Shown in pieces: positions 50,158-60,551 of a stretch of 64,000 nt of DNA. This stretch comes from Flavobacterium sp. CFS9 (GTDB lineage Bacteria > Bacteroidota > Bacteroidia > Flavobacteriales > Flavobacteriaceae). The position numbers and the translations under genes were made by a program. The notes beneath the pieces are model-generated. The model had not been told where the DNA came from. It did no database searches and was given only the letters and a program-made list of their open reading frames with translations. Where the stretch lies: contig NZ_AP031573.1 of the NCBI RefSeq assembly GCF_041154745.1, forward strand, positions 5,146,001 to 5,210,000, written 5' to 3'. The first letter of the stretch is position 1, and each line of letters starts with the position of its first letter.

Positions 50158-52176
50158 TTATTTCTCAATTGGAGTAAATTTTATAGCTGCTCCTCCGCCA
50201 GCTGCCAATTTGATATTCATTGTCGTTTTATTATTTACTTTTTGTTTTGAAATGGTCACTGGATATGGATTTGTTTTGTAATCTGCTCCTGCTCCATCTG
50301 CGTAAATTTCTGCTTCGTATTCTTTGTCTTCGTCCAGAAAGGTTAAACTAACTTTTAATGTCCTGGGTACTTTGTTGGTAATAGAACCTAAGTACCAATT
50401 TTTCTCTTCCCAGTCTTTACGGACAATTGTGGTATACTCTCCAATTTTTGAATCTAAAACCTTTGTATCTGACCACGTACAGGGTACGTCTTTTACGAAT
50501 TGAAACTCAGGTTTGTTGACATAATTTTCAGGCAAATCTGCCGCCATCTGTAACGGACTGAAAATAATGACATACAATGCCAGTTGATTGGCTAATGTTG
50601 TCTGTACTCTCGCACCGGATGGTGTTTTGTAATCAAAATTGAAGATTCCGGGTGTGTAATCAAAAGGTCCGGAAAGCATTCTTGTAAACGGTAAAGTTGT
50701 CAAGTGCTGTGGCGTATTTCCTCCGTCTACCGACCACGCGTTATATTCCTGACCACGGCCTCCTTCCTGAGACATGAAGTTGGGATAGGTACGTTGCAAA
50801 CCTGTTCCTTTCATTGGCTCGTGATTGTCGATCATAATATGATATTTGGCTGCTGTTTCTATCACTTTTCTGTAATGACGTGCTCCATATTGACTGTCGT
50901 GCCATTCTTTTTTGTCCAGATATTTATTTACATAGCCTGTTTTAACAGAATTGACTCCCATTTTTTGGTACAGTTTAAATGCATCTTCCAACTGGCTTTC
51001 GTAATGTTTTGTTGCTCCGGCAGTTTCGTGATGGCCAATTAAACGAACATTTTTGATGGCGGCATATTTTGTAATTTCTTCTAAATTAAAATCCGGGTAA
51101 GCTTTTACAAAACTAAAGGCACTTCCGTCTGCAGTCCAGTCTCCATCCCAGCCCTCGTTCCAGCCTTCTACCAGAACTCCGTCAAAACTGTTTTTTGCTG
51201 CAAAATCGATATATTCTTTCGTATTTTTGATTGTTGCACCATGTTTTGGTCCTTGTCCCCAAGTGAATTTTTCTAAATGCATTCCCCACCAGATCCCAAT
51301 ATATTTTGAAGGTCTTATCCAAGAAAGGTCTTCAATTTTTGATGGTTCGTTCAGGTTTAACATAATGGTAGAAGCAGCCATTTCACCTGCCGTTTTTCCA
51401 ACTACAATGGTTCTCCAAGGTGTTTGAAAAGGAGCTTCGGCATACACTTTTACGCCATCTGCCCACGGCACTAAATCACTTTTGTATTGTTTATCACCCG
51501 TTTTTAAAAGTGTCATCGAAGCAAAATCTGTTAAGTTTGCTTCATGAATGGCAACAAACAATTTTTCTTTTGTTTCAAAAGTTGCCGGCGTATTAATGGT
51601 ATCAGTTTTACTGATGGGTGTCTTACGATATTCACTTTCGTAATAGCTGTTTTCTCTGTGTACCGGAATCCACCAAACGTCATTATCCGATTTAAAAGTA
51701 AATTGTGTAATCTCGTTCGAAATCTTCACCTTACCCAAATTGGGCTGTTTTGGAAATGAATATCTGAATCCTACACCATCATCAAAAACTCTGAAAATGA
51801 TATCTACAAGACGTTCTTCTCCTTTTGACTCTTTTAGGTGAACAATTAATTCGTTGTGATGATCACGGATTTTTTTGAATTCTCCCCAAGGCTGCTCCCA
51901 GGTTTCATCTGAGGTTTTTTCTTCGGTAGAAACGACTTCAAAACCATCGGTCATTTTTTGAATTCCCTGAAATTCAAAACCCATTAAAGAAGGTTCAATC
52001 ACAGATTTCTTATCAGAAGTAAAACTGTATTGTGGCTGACCGGATGGAGTTAATTCAAAAACCAATTCGATATGTTTTTCCGGAGAACTTATTTTGTATG
52101 TTTTTTGGGTACCGCAAGCATAGAGCAAAATTGTGGTTAACGCCATCAGGCAATATCTGTATTTTATATTTTTCAT
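50158..52176 (-). CDS. susB: GH97 family alpha-glucosidase (SusB-like)
   Basis: This 672-residue exported lipoprotein (Cys in ILLYACGTQ) has the three-part GH97 layout: an N-terminal beta-sandwich (about 30-280), a TIM-barrel (PSKYIGIWWGMHLEKFTWGQ onwards) and a C-terminal beta-domain. Conserved acidic residues E453 (IDNHEP) and E471/E477 (SQEGGRGQEY) fit the inverting SusB-type alpha-glucosidases rather than the retaining alpha-galactosidase branch with an Asp nucleophile. It would release glucose from alpha-glucan oligosaccharides. It lies 25 bp after the GH71/99-like gene. Confidence 0.9.
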   Translation of the reverse strand: MKNIKYRYCLMALTTILLYACGTQKTYKISSPEKHIELVFELTPSGQPQYSFTSDKKSVIEPSLMGFEFQGIQKMTDGFEVVSTEEKTSDETWEQPWGEFKKIRDHHNELIVHLKESKGEERLVDIIFRVFDDGVGFRYSFPKQPNLGKVKISNEITQFTFKSDNDVWWIPVHRENSYYESEYRKTPISKTDTINTPATFETKEKLFVAIHEANLTDFASMTLLKTGDKQYKSDLVPWADGVKVYAEAPFQTPWRTIVVGKTAGEMAASTIMLNLNEPSKIEDLSWIRPSKYIGIWWGMHLEKFTWGQGPKHGATIKNTKEYIDFAAKNSFDGVLVEGWNEGWDGDWTADGSAFSFVKAYPDFNLEEITKYAAIKNVRLIGHHETAGATKHYESQLEDAFKLYQKMGVNSVKTGYVNKYLDKKEWHDSQYGARHYRKVIETAAKYHIMIDNHEPMKGTGLQRTYPNFMSQEGGRGQEYNAWSVDGGNTPQHLTTLPFTRMLSGPFDYTPGIFNFDYKTPSGARVQTTLANQLALYVIIFSPLQMAADLPENYVNKPEFQFVKDVPCTWSDTKVLDSKIGEYTTIVRKDWEEKNWYLGSITNKVPRTLKVSLTFLDEDKEYEAEIYADGAGADYKTNPYPVTISKQKVNNKTTMNIKLAAGGGAAIKFTPIEK

Positions 52177-52201
52177 TATTTGATTGTATTGATTACAACT
52201 C

Positions 52202-53446
52202 TTATTTTATTTCGTTTATTAACTGTTTTGCTTTTGCAGGCTGCATGGATACAAAATAATTAAAAGCCAGATCCAGCTTTTTCTGGATATCGGCATTGCC
52301 TTTCTTTTCGATTCTTAGATTATATAATTTACTGATATCAGGAAAAAAAGATTCGGTATTTTTTACTCCGGCAAATGTTTTTACTTTTTCGATAAAGGTG
52401 TATCCGAATTCTACGGTAGGCTCAAGCATTGTTCCTTCTCCAAAGTCATTCCAGGTAATCAGTTGAAGGTAGCTTAGGTTTGCATTTTTTGCCAGTGAAA
52501 GTGTTTCGTCCAACATGGCTCCATTGTTATGATCGATCGTCCATCCAATGGCAGCTCCACCGCCGCCTTCGGCATAAAAATCTTTAAAACCGGGATAAGC
52601 ACTCCCCATTGCTACAGAAAGTTTCGGTTTAGTGTTCGTATAAAAATTAGTCAGGTACGTACTGTTTTTGTAAACCCAGGCATATTCACCCGAAGCATTG
52701 TCACCTGCCTCAACTGATTGATCCCAAAGGGTCAGGAAAGTAGGTTTCACAGTTAAACTGTTAAAAACATTGGTCCATTCTGCCGGAGTCTGTAATACAA
52801 TTGGTCCAAAATTCAGCAGCAAAGGCTTTCCGTTTACTTTGATGTAATTGGCATCCTTAAAATAATTGGTTTGCAGATACGCTAAATCTGTTTTGGCAGC
52901 GCTTGTCACCGAGATTGCTTTTCCTGAATTTACTACGTTTGTCGTAACTCTGTCTTCATATACAATAGCATATTCTAAACCTGCTTTATCGAGCATTTCA
53001 ATAAGCTGTTCTGTATTTTCTTTTACCATTCTATAATCATTCACATCATACGTACCGTACCAATCGATCAAAACACCATCAATTCCTGAATATTTCATCA
53101 ATAGCAAATGATTCTCGATCACACTTTTATCTCCTGAATGATAGGGACCAATTAGGGGATAATAGTACGATGCAATTTCTCTGCGATTATTTGCTCCAAT
53201 ATTGTTTGGATTTTTATTGGCCATTGTCCAGTGATACCCCCATTTTTTATCGGTACTGCTTTCGTTGGTTTCAAACCAGGGCATGTAATGAACGTAAATT
53301 TTAGTGCTGTTTGTTTTTTCAATCGCAACCGGTGCGAGTATTTCAGACTCTATTGGTTTATCCGAACCTTTATTATCACTACTACATCCTAGAGCGATTA
53401 AAACATTCAGGATTACAACAAACAATAAGGTTATGTATCTTTTCAT
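52202..53446 (-). CDS. GH71/GH99-like glycoside hydrolase, lipoprotein
   Basis: This 414-residue lipoprotein has Cys in LIALGCSSD. The catalytic domain shows KIYVHYMPWFETN, GYHWTMANKNP, IDGVLIDWYGTYDVND and LITWNDFGEGTMLEP, which are typical of the GH71/GH99-like clan. GH71 enzymes cut alpha-1,3-glucan and GH99 act on alpha-mannosides. Together with GH97 and SusCD, an alpha-glucan target is favoured but not proven. The D/E residues in DWYG and NDFGEG are catalytic candidates. It is separated from susD by a terminator-like hairpin. Confidence 0.8.
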   Translation of the reverse strand: MKRYITLLFVVILNVLIALGCSSDNKGSDKPIESEILAPVAIEKTNSTKIYVHYMPWFETNESSTDKKWGYHWTMANKNPNNIGANNRREIASYYYPLIGPYHSGDKSVIENHLLLMKYSGIDGVLIDWYGTYDVNDYRMVKENTEQLIEMLDKAGLEYAIVYEDRVTTNVVNSGKAISVTSAAKTDLAYLQTNYFKDANYIKVNGKPLLLNFGPIVLQTPAEWTNVFNSLTVKPTFLTLWDQSVEAGDNASGEYAWVYKNSTYLTNFYTNTKPKLSVAMGSAYPGFKDFYAEGGGGAAIGWTIDHNNGAMLDETLSLAKNANLSYLQLITWNDFGEGTMLEPTVEFGYTFIEKVKTFAGVKNTESFFPDISKLYNLRIEKKGNADIQKKLDLAFNYFVSMQPAKAKQLINEIK

Positions 53447-53509
53447 ATTATTTATTTTTATTATTTGTTAACCCGTTGGATATAATTAAAAAAAATATCT
53501 AACACATAG

Positions 53510-53584
53510 TCCCGATGCATCGGGATATATTTGTAAAAGCGTACAAAAAAAACAGGTTTCTTACACACAGTAGTCTCTGTGTGT
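53510..53584. repeat. Two palindromes between susD and the hydrolases
   Basis: TCCCGATGCATCGGGA (53510-53525) is a perfect 16-bp palindrome. ACACACAG (53563-53570) and CTGTGTGT (53577-53584) form a second 8-bp stem. The remaining 53447-53783 gap has a decayed copy of the CG-rich repeat flank (about 53671-53700) and a terminator; no gene is seen. Confidence 0.6.
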
Positions 53585-53736
53585 TTAAAATAAGTGAAAT
53601 GCCTTTTTTGAGAATCTAAAATCTATGTTTCTATGTGTTTAAAAATAATTACATCTAACGGATTAACTATAATCTGTGAAAATCCATTACTCTGTGGCTA
53701 AAAAACAAAGCCATTCCAATATTCTTTTTAAAATAT

Positions 53737-53773
53737 GTCAGCCTTCCACGACTAACCAACATGGAAGACTGAC
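53737..53773 (-). terminator. Hairpin downstream of susD
   Basis: Arms 53737-53748 and 53762-53773 pair over 12 positions with one G-T wobble; loop 13 nt. It lies 11 bp after the susD stop and would reduce read-through into the hydrolase genes. The T-run is weak. Confidence 0.6.
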
Positions 53774-53783
53774 AGTAAACAAC

Positions 53784-55289
53784 CTAATACCCGGGATTCT
53801 GTACCAGGTTTTTATTTGTTGTCAGAACGGTACTTGGAATTGGAAAAATACCTCTGTACTTTTCTGTGGCCCCTTTCTCCCACCATGGCAAAAAGAAAGT
53901 TCCAAAACGAATATTGTCCGTTCTTCTCCTTCCTTCAAAAGTAAATTCCTTCAATAATTCCTGATCGATAAAATGAAGATCGATAGTTGCCGGCATCTCT
54001 TCGCCAGCGCGTGTTACAACTTGCTGTACAAATGGTTTTGCCAAAGCTGAAGATCCTAAACGAACATAACATTCGGCTTGCATCATTAAAATTTCGGCAT
54101 AACGAATCAAAACAAAATCATGGTCACGTTCCCATTGTTCTCCTGCTTTCATTTCGTATTTTCCTAAACGAACTCCCTGATTTTCTTTGGCATTGGCCAC
54201 ACTTGTCACTTCTTCAGTATAGGTTAAAGGTTCACCATTATCCATAACAATAACCTGTCCTGTTGCCACATTAATCTGATCTCCGGCAACCATACATTTC
54301 TTTCTTTTGTCTGTATCTGCAAATGCAGAATATACTCCCGGCTGTGCACACATTCCGTTTGCACTCCACGGAAAATCGTTTCCTGATGCAGAAATGGTCA
54401 GTTTATGCAGGTAATGACAAGACATCGAATTCATATAATTTCCAACAGTTCCTGCTTTCTGATCGTAAGGAATGGCAAAAATTATCTCCGGTGATGTTTG
54501 ATTCTGTGTGGCAAAATTGGTAAAGAAATCAGGTGCTAATGTATATCCGGTTACTTTCTGACACATGTTGATACAATCCTGCCAACGGGCTGTTCCGGTG
54601 AATACTTCTGAATTTAAATACAATCTCGCCAATAATGAATAGGCTACATTTTTTGTCAATTTTGAATAAACAATGTTGGCTGTTAAATAAGGGACCGCAT
54701 CCAACAATTCTTTCTCCACAAAATCGTACACTTGTTTTCTCGTAGAATTTGTTGGCAAAGAAGTATCTTCAAAATTGGTTACAATTGGTACATTACCAAA
54801 TAAGTCCAAAAGATTATAGTAATAGTAAGCTCTAAGTGCTTTTAACTCGGCATAGATTGGAGCTTTGGCCGCACTTGACAAAGACGATTTATCGATTTGA
54901 TAAATAATCGCATTGATTTTCGCGATTCCGGTGTAATTGTAACGCCAGGCCGAAAGAATCATACGGTTGTCTGCCTTCCAGGTATGTCTTTGCGCATCCT
55001 GATATTGTCCGCCATCGTACCAGTTGGTTCCTCTGGTAGGAATTGTAGCTTCATCAGAAACCGTTTCGTTCAGGAAAAATACATACTCGCTGGTAGGATA
55101 ATTATTTGAAATATTATCTGCAAATCCTCTCAAAGAAGAATACGCTCCGCCCACTAATGCATCGACTTCCTTTGAGGTGTTCCCAAATTTTCCGTCTTCC
55201 ACTTTATCATATAACTCTTCATTCAGATTGGTACATGATATCGTAAAAAGCATGCTTACTACTAATGCTGCTGTTATTTTGACTTTCAT
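53784..55289 (-). CDS. susD: SusD/RagB-family surface glycan-binding lipoprotein
   Basis: This 501-residue lipoprotein has Cys in MLFTISCTNLNEELYDKV. SusD landmarks include the TPR-type helices (ELKALRAYYYYNLLDLFGNV) and the C-terminal RYAEILMMQAECYVRLGS followed by FEGRRRTDNIRFG. It binds the glycan at the cell surface and forms the lid of the SusC transporter. It lies 25 bp downstream of susC. Confidence 0.95.
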   Translation of the reverse strand: MKVKITAALVVSMLFTISCTNLNEELYDKVEDGKFGNTSKEVDALVGGAYSSLRGFADNISNNYPTSEYVFFLNETVSDEATIPTRGTNWYDGGQYQDAQRHTWKADNRMILSAWRYNYTGIAKINAIIYQIDKSSLSSAAKAPIYAELKALRAYYYYNLLDLFGNVPIVTNFEDTSLPTNSTRKQVYDFVEKELLDAVPYLTANIVYSKLTKNVAYSLLARLYLNSEVFTGTARWQDCINMCQKVTGYTLAPDFFTNFATQNQTSPEIIFAIPYDQKAGTVGNYMNSMSCHYLHKLTISASGNDFPWSANGMCAQPGVYSAFADTDKRKKCMVAGDQINVATGQVIVMDNGEPLTYTEEVTSVANAKENQGVRLGKYEMKAGEQWERDHDFVLIRYAEILMMQAECYVRLGSSALAKPFVQQVVTRAGEEMPATIDLHFIDQELLKEFTFEGRRRTDNIRFGTFFLPWWEKGATEKYRGIFPIPSTVLTTNKNLVQNPGY

Positions 55290-55314
55290 TTTTTATATTT
55301 TTGAGTTAATTCGC

Positions 55315-58300
55315 TTAATTATTCAGCGTAAAATTTAATCCAACAGAAATCGTTGTCGGTCGTGGATAATTGTTGTATCGGTCAATTCCAGGAGCTGCTA
55401 ATCCGGTCTGATCCATTACTCCGGTTTGATTGATTCCGTCCTGAGCATTTAAACCAATCTCAGGATCTACACCTTTATACCCTGTGATTACAAACAGATT
55501 TTCTCCCATTACATACATTCTAAGCTTAGATTTTTTGAATTTCAGAGGAAGTGTATAACCAAAAGTCAACGTTTGAAGTCTGAAGAACGAAGCATCTTCT
55601 ATCCAGTAATCAGAATACTTTGGAGCCGAAGTAATTCCGCTTCCTAAAAAAGCATCCGGAACATTGAATGTTGGCAGTCTGTTTGGATCATTTAGCATCA
55701 TGTTGGTGGCATTTAATGCTTTTTGACCAAACATTCCGTAACCTGAAACTCCAAGATCAAAATTTCTGTAAGTAAAATTCATTCCGATACCTAAAGTCAG
55801 ATCCGGCTGAATATTTCCTAAAGCTGTTTTATCGGCATCTACTAAAGCATTTTCTGCTACTACCTGTCCTGCCGCATTGTAGTACTGAATTTTTCCGTTG
55901 GCATCTAAACCGGCATTTTTGAATCCCCAGAAAGTTCCAACCGGATATCCCTCAGCAATAATTTGAGAGTATTGTCCTGACATACCGGCTAAACCATGCA
56001 ATGATCCGCTGTAGATAACGTCTGTTTTATAAGTTGGGTTCGATAGTTTTTCGATTTTCTGAACGTTGTGGCCTAAAGTTAAATTTGCATTCCAATTGAA
56101 CTTATCACCTTTTACGATATCTGCATTTAGAGTAAGTTCCACTCCTTTATTAGACATTTCTCCAACATTTGCCAGCATCGTTCCCACTAAATAAGGCGGT
56201 TGCGGCACTTCGTAAGTGTATAATAAATCGTTAGTGTTTTTAGCATAATACTCGAATGAACCCGTAATTCTGTTGAACAAGCTGAAATCCAGCCCAACAT
56301 TCAATTGTTTGGTTGACTCCCATTTCAAGTCAGGATTTGGGTTTTGTTTTGGAGAATATGCCAAGCTCCATGTTCCGGTAACCGGATCATAATAACTATC
56401 GTTTCCAACTCCTAAAATAGAAAGGGACTTGTACTCCCCAATTCCGTCCTGATTTCCTGTAACTCCATAACCTACTCTTAATTTTAAGTTATCCAGCCAG
56501 CCTTTTGTAGTGCTCATAAATTCTTCGCTCGAAATTTTCCACGCCACAGATCCGGATGGAAAAACTCCCCATTTGTTGTTTTCTCCAAAACGGCTCGAAC
56601 CGTCTCTTCTCACTGTTCCGGTAAGCAAATATTTTCCGTCGTACGAATAATTAGCACGGGCATAAAACGATACTAAATTCGATTTCCCTTTATACGAATA
56701 GACATCTCCTAAACGGTAATTGTAACCTGCACCAAGATTATTGTAACTAAAAGCATCTGTTACAAATCCACTACGTTGTGCTCCAAAACCTTCGTAAATA
56801 TTCTCTAAATAAGAATACCCCGCCAGCGCGCTAATATTGTGTTTGTCAATTACTTTGTTGTAATTCAGATAAAATTCTCCTTGTGCATTTGCGTATTCCG
56901 CATACGTTTTTTGCCCAAATCCTCCTTCGGTAATTCCTTCCATAACGGCGTAACTGGGTTTATAAAGATTCCCTTTTACAGCATTATGTTCGTATGAAAT
57001 GTTCCCTACGGCGGTAAAATCATTTAAAAACTTCACTTCCGTTTTAAAATATCCTAACAACCTGTGTCTTTCATTATTTGCCGTTCTGTTGGTTAAAATT
57101 TCGACCGGGTTTTGGTAAATATTTCCGGAAACTGCCGAGAATTCTCCGTTGGCATCATAAACCGGAATGGTTGGGTTCAAATTATAAGTACGTTCAAAGA
57201 TTCTGTAATCTAGCGGATGCCATTTGTCGACATTAGCAAATAAACCCATATCAAATTTCACATCTTTATTGTCTCCAAGATATTGATAGGCATTGACGTT
57301 TCCGCTTAATCTTTGCAATCCGCTGGTTTTAATAACACCTTCATTGTTCAGATAAGAAAGTGATGTTCTGAAACCGCTGTCGGCTTTACCGGAATTAATT
57401 GTCAAGGTGTGCGACTGTGAAATAGCGGTTTGTTGTACGGCTTTCTGCCAGTTGGTATTTCCTCCATAATCAACAGCATCTTTATTTCCGGTTGAACGCA
57501 CATAAGCTCTCCATTGATTTGCTGATAAAAGATCGAGATTATCTGCTACATAACCGATACTTGATAGTCCGTTATAAACTATCGAAACTCCTTTTGTTCC
57601 GGATTTTGTTGTAATCATGATGACTCCGTTTGCTCCTCTTGAACCGTATATGGCGGTTGCCGAAGCATCTTTTAACACGTCTACTGATTTGATATCGGAT
57701 GGCTGAACCACATTGATATCCACTCCCGCAATTCCGTCAACAACAATTAACGGACTATTACTTGCGGTTAATGAAGTTCCTCCACGCAAACGTATCGTTG
57801 AACCTGCAGCAGGATCTCCGGAAGGACGAATAATATTAAGTCCTGCCACTTTTCCCTGCAAAACCTGTTCGGTCGAAGAAATGGTTCCTTTTACTAAATC
57901 ATCGGCTTTTACACTCGAAACAGCTCCGGTTAAATCTGATTTTTTCTGAGTTCCGTATCCCACAGAAACTACCTGAACCTCAGCCAGCTGATAACCGTCG
58001 TTTTGCAGATGAACACTAATATTTTTGCTTGCGGCTGTAATTTGAACTTTCTGAGTTGTTGATCCGATGAAAGAAACTTCTATTGAACCTCCTGTGGCTA
58101 CCGTCAAGGTAAATTTTCCGTCGAAGTCAGTTGTGGTCGCATTTTTTGTTCCCACCTCGATTACCGAAGCTCCGGGCACTACAACACCCGCATTGTCGTA
58201 AACAGTACCTGATATCTGCTTCTTTTCCTGAGCAAAAATTCCTGCCGAAACGAAAAGCATGAAAATCATGAATACCAGAGTTTTATCAGTCCACATCTGA

Positions 58301-58332
58301 TGCAGGACCGTTTTTTTATTTTTACTATTCAT
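55315..58332 (-). CDS. susC: SusC/RagA-family TonB-dependent transporter
   Basis: This 1005-residue outer-membrane transporter has a signal peptide ending at SAGIFAQ, then the carboxypeptidase-D-like domain (ISGTVYDNAGVVVPGASVIE). The TonB-box and plug region follow (VVSVGYGTQKKSDLTGAVSS, RLRGGTSL, VLKDASATAIYGSRGANGVI), then the barrel. It imports oligosaccharides delivered by SusD, powered by TonB. The size is normal. There is no N-terminal STN domain, so it is not a sigma/anti-sigma-coupled type. Confidence 0.96.
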   Translation of the reverse strand: MNSKNKKTVLHQMWTDKTLVFMIFMLFVSAGIFAQEKKQISGTVYDNAGVVVPGASVIEVGTKNATTTDFDGKFTLTVATGGSIEVSFIGSTTQKVQITAASKNISVHLQNDGYQLAEVQVVSVGYGTQKKSDLTGAVSSVKADDLVKGTISSTEQVLQGKVAGLNIIRPSGDPAAGSTIRLRGGTSLTASNSPLIVVDGIAGVDINVVQPSDIKSVDVLKDASATAIYGSRGANGVIMITTKSGTKGVSIVYNGLSSIGYVADNLDLLSANQWRAYVRSTGNKDAVDYGGNTNWQKAVQQTAISQSHTLTINSGKADSGFRTSLSYLNNEGVIKTSGLQRLSGNVNAYQYLGDNKDVKFDMGLFANVDKWHPLDYRIFERTYNLNPTIPVYDANGEFSAVSGNIYQNPVEILTNRTANNERHRLLGYFKTEVKFLNDFTAVGNISYEHNAVKGNLYKPSYAVMEGITEGGFGQKTYAEYANAQGEFYLNYNKVIDKHNISALAGYSYLENIYEGFGAQRSGFVTDAFSYNNLGAGYNYRLGDVYSYKGKSNLVSFYARANYSYDGKYLLTGTVRRDGSSRFGENNKWGVFPSGSVAWKISSEEFMSTTKGWLDNLKLRVGYGVTGNQDGIGEYKSLSILGVGNDSYYDPVTGTWSLAYSPKQNPNPDLKWESTKQLNVGLDFSLFNRITGSFEYYAKNTNDLLYTYEVPQPPYLVGTMLANVGEMSNKGVELTLNADIVKGDKFNWNANLTLGHNVQKIEKLSNPTYKTDVIYSGSLHGLAGMSGQYSQIIAEGYPVGTFWGFKNAGLDANGKIQYYNAAGQVVAENALVDADKTALGNIQPDLTLGIGMNFTYRNFDLGVSGYGMFGQKALNATNMMLNDPNRLPTFNVPDAFLGSGITSAPKYSDYWIEDASFFRLQTLTFGYTLPLKFKKSKLRMYVMGENLFVITGYKGVDPEIGLNAQDGINQTGVMDQTGLAAPGIDRYNNYPRPTTISVGLNFTLNN

Positions 58333-58453
58333 ATTTAGCGATTTATTATTTTTTATAGATCCAATGTAATTTGCACAATCATTGTTGGTTTTATGACCAA
58401 TTTTTGAGATGATGCTCCTTTCATTAGAATTGACGTTTTAATTGGATCGTGAA

Positions 58454-59536
58454 TTATTTGTCTAAAGTTTTCAGCGGAATCGTAGTATCAGAGATTGGCT
58501 TGTCTTTGTTGTCTTTTACCACCACATGAATCTCTTTCAAGTCCGGAATATCATTCAGTTCCGAAACCAAATTGACAAATCCTTTTATCTCATTGGTACC
58601 ACCGTTAAACTCTCCGGAAATCGTTTTTGTTCCTGCTGTAATAGTGTATAACAATTTGTTTACACCCGGTTCATTGTTTTTTCTGGACATTCCGAGAAAA
58701 TCTTTCTGACTGATTTGTGACGGAAAAAATCCGAATACCGGCGGTGGCGGCGGTGTATAGGCTCCCGCATATAAAACCTGATCCGGAGTTGTTCCCGCCC
58801 AATTGTCTTTGATCATCAGAAAAACCAAATTTTCCATCACATAACCGTCCGGCGCATTATAGTACTGTTTCGGAATCAAATCCATTTTATAAAAACCATT
58901 ACCCAGATCTTTCAGTTTTGTTTTCTCCACAACATCCGGAAGCCATGCCTGATACTCTTGTTTTATGTCCCAATTGTTTAGACCGCTATGAAAATGCACA
59001 CTTGAAGCGCCTGCAAATCCGGGAGCCAGATTGGCATTGAACAAAATACTAACTCCTTTGTCAATTGTTGGTTTAGAAGGATAGGCTATAATAAGTTCAT
59101 TAGCCGTATAAAAAGAAGAGAAATCCGTATAAGCCATATTCGCAACATCAGTTTGCTTAGATCCGTTTTTGTTTTTCAAACGAAACCAAAATCCGTTACT
59201 GGCAGCAATTTCGGCAGCGGTTTTCGAAAAGTATTGCGTTGGCGTTAAGGTAAAACTCCATACTTTATTTCCTTCATATTTTAATTTTGCAAAATCGGAT
59301 GAGTTTTCCCAATGTCCGGCATCCGGTTCAGAGGGCGACCAAATCCACATGTACACCTCTTCGGTTTCGGCAAATGTGGTCGCCGAAAGATCAAAATACC
59401 AGGTCACTTTTTCATCATACTTGTATACTACCGGAAATGATGACATACTGCCTACAGTTCCCGCAGCTCCCTGAGCCTGAGTAAAATGAGGAGCCATCAA
59501 AAGGGCCAATAAAATGGTGTATATAATTTTTTTCAT
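58454..59536 (-). CDS. SusE/SusF-like exported carbohydrate-binding protein
   Basis: This 360-residue protein has a signal peptide (LLALLMAPHFTQAQ) without a clear lipobox. It seems to contain two or three beta-sandwich domains: VTWYFDLSATTFAETEEVYM, then VSILFNANLAPGFAGASSVH, then a C-terminal part. A proline run at about residue 265 (TPPPPPVFG) may be a hinge. Aromatic-rich stretches (MWIWSPSEPDAGHW) suit glycan binding. It precedes susC in the same operon, an unusual position because SusE/F proteins normally follow SusD. Confidence 0.62.
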   Translation of the reverse strand: MKKIIYTILLALLMAPHFTQAQGAAGTVGSMSSFPVVYKYDEKVTWYFDLSATTFAETEEVYMWIWSPSEPDAGHWENSSDFAKLKYEGNKVWSFTLTPTQYFSKTAAEIAASNGFWFRLKNKNGSKQTDVANMAYTDFSSFYTANELIIAYPSKPTIDKGVSILFNANLAPGFAGASSVHFHSGLNNWDIKQEYQAWLPDVVEKTKLKDLGNGFYKMDLIPKQYYNAPDGYVMENLVFLMIKDNWAGTTPDQVLYAGAYTPPPPPVFGFFPSQISQKDFLGMSRKNNEPGVNKLLYTITAGTKTISGEFNGGTNEIKGFVNLVSELNDIPDLKEIHVVVKDNKDKPISDTTIPLKTLDK

Positions 59537-59544
59537 AGTACTTT

Positions 59545-60069
59545 TTAGTTAATAGCATTTAATTTAAATACATAAGACACAAATGGAGTCCCTCCTGAAA
59601 CACGGGATAATTTAATTTCCATTTCTCCGTTTTTACCCGGCACTGATGTTAATCCTAATTCATCTGTTTTTTGTGTTTTTTGGGCGTCACTATACAAATA
59701 AATCATAACTGGATTTCCCGGATTTGTGGGCTGAAAATCCGAACTTAGTTTCCAATATCCTTTTGCAGCGAATAAAGGAGGAACGTTTCCGGCAACTTCG
59801 TAACTTGTTGGATTGTTTTCTTCATCTACGTTAAATTTGATTTTGAAATCTTCGTAGTTAAAGTAGGTACTCAAGTTTTCTTCACTTGGTTCGATCTTAT
59901 TTGCCTTAGCAACTTCATCTACCATTTTTAAATTTGTTAATCCCCAATTGCCATTTACTTTCTCATAAATAGTAATCGGATCAACGGAGCTTCCGTCGTC
60001 GGTATTGTCACAGCCAATGGCGATGAAACACATAACAACAGCTAACCAATAAATACTTTTACATCTCAT
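59545..60069 (-). CDS. DUF5004-type lipoprotein
   Basis: This 174-residue lipoprotein has Cys in MCFIAIGCDNTDDG. The part after the signal has the lipocalin-like pattern of DUF5004/DUF4988-type PUL proteins (INWG-like VNGNWGLTNLKM, then AAKGYWKLSSDF). It is the first gene of the PUL operon, with only 8 bp to the next gene. It is likely surface-exposed; the ligand is unknown. A TAGCTTCG box at 60124-60117, one base from the -7 consensus, may be its promoter. Confidence 0.68.
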   Translation of the reverse strand: MRCKSIYWLAVVMCFIAIGCDNTDDGSSVDPITIYEKVNGNWGLTNLKMVDEVAKANKIEPSEENLSTYFNYEDFKIKFNVDEENNPTSYEVAGNVPPLFAAKGYWKLSSDFQPTNPGNPVMIYLYSDAQKTQKTDELGLTSVPGKNGEMEIKLSRVSGGTPFVSYVFKLNAIN

Positions 60070-60551
60070 AAATTTGTGGTTTGTTTGTTAGTTTTTTTGT
60101 CTCCTAAAAGACAGAACGAAGCTAGATGTTAAATAAATCTAAAAAAAAATGTCTGTGAAAAATCAAGATGAAATTCGAACAAAAAAATGCACAACACACT
60201 AAAAAACAACAACTTAACAAAATATCTTATTTTAAAAAATCAAGGTTATGTTTAGATGAAAACGGCAAAATTTCAGTATCAAAAATGACAATATGAAAAT
60301 TTTACCTCATATTTTTTTCACTATGCACTTTCATAACCTCTTTTTATTGTATAATTGCAAATTATCAAGCCGTTTTTAACATTTAGTTCTTAGTTTTAAA
60401 TACTAAATGCGGTAGTAAAACTTTGTTTCAATGAAGTTCGAAAATCTCAAAAAGTGCTGTCAATCCTTAACTTTTATATTTATCCCGAATTAAAAACCAA
60501 CTAACTCTAACCAACCAAAAAAGATTATTTTACCCTAAACCGAAAAAAACC
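60070..60551. promoter_or_regulatory. Divergent control region of the PUL and its regulator
   Basis: This 482-bp AT-rich interval separates the minus-strand PUL operon from the plus-strand SusR-like gene. It holds a possible PUL promoter (-7 like box 60117-60124) and an inverted repeat CATTTAGT (60380-60387) / ACTAAATG (60402-60409). The repeat half-sites are 22 bp apart, about two helical turns. No small gene was found in it. Confidence 0.45.
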
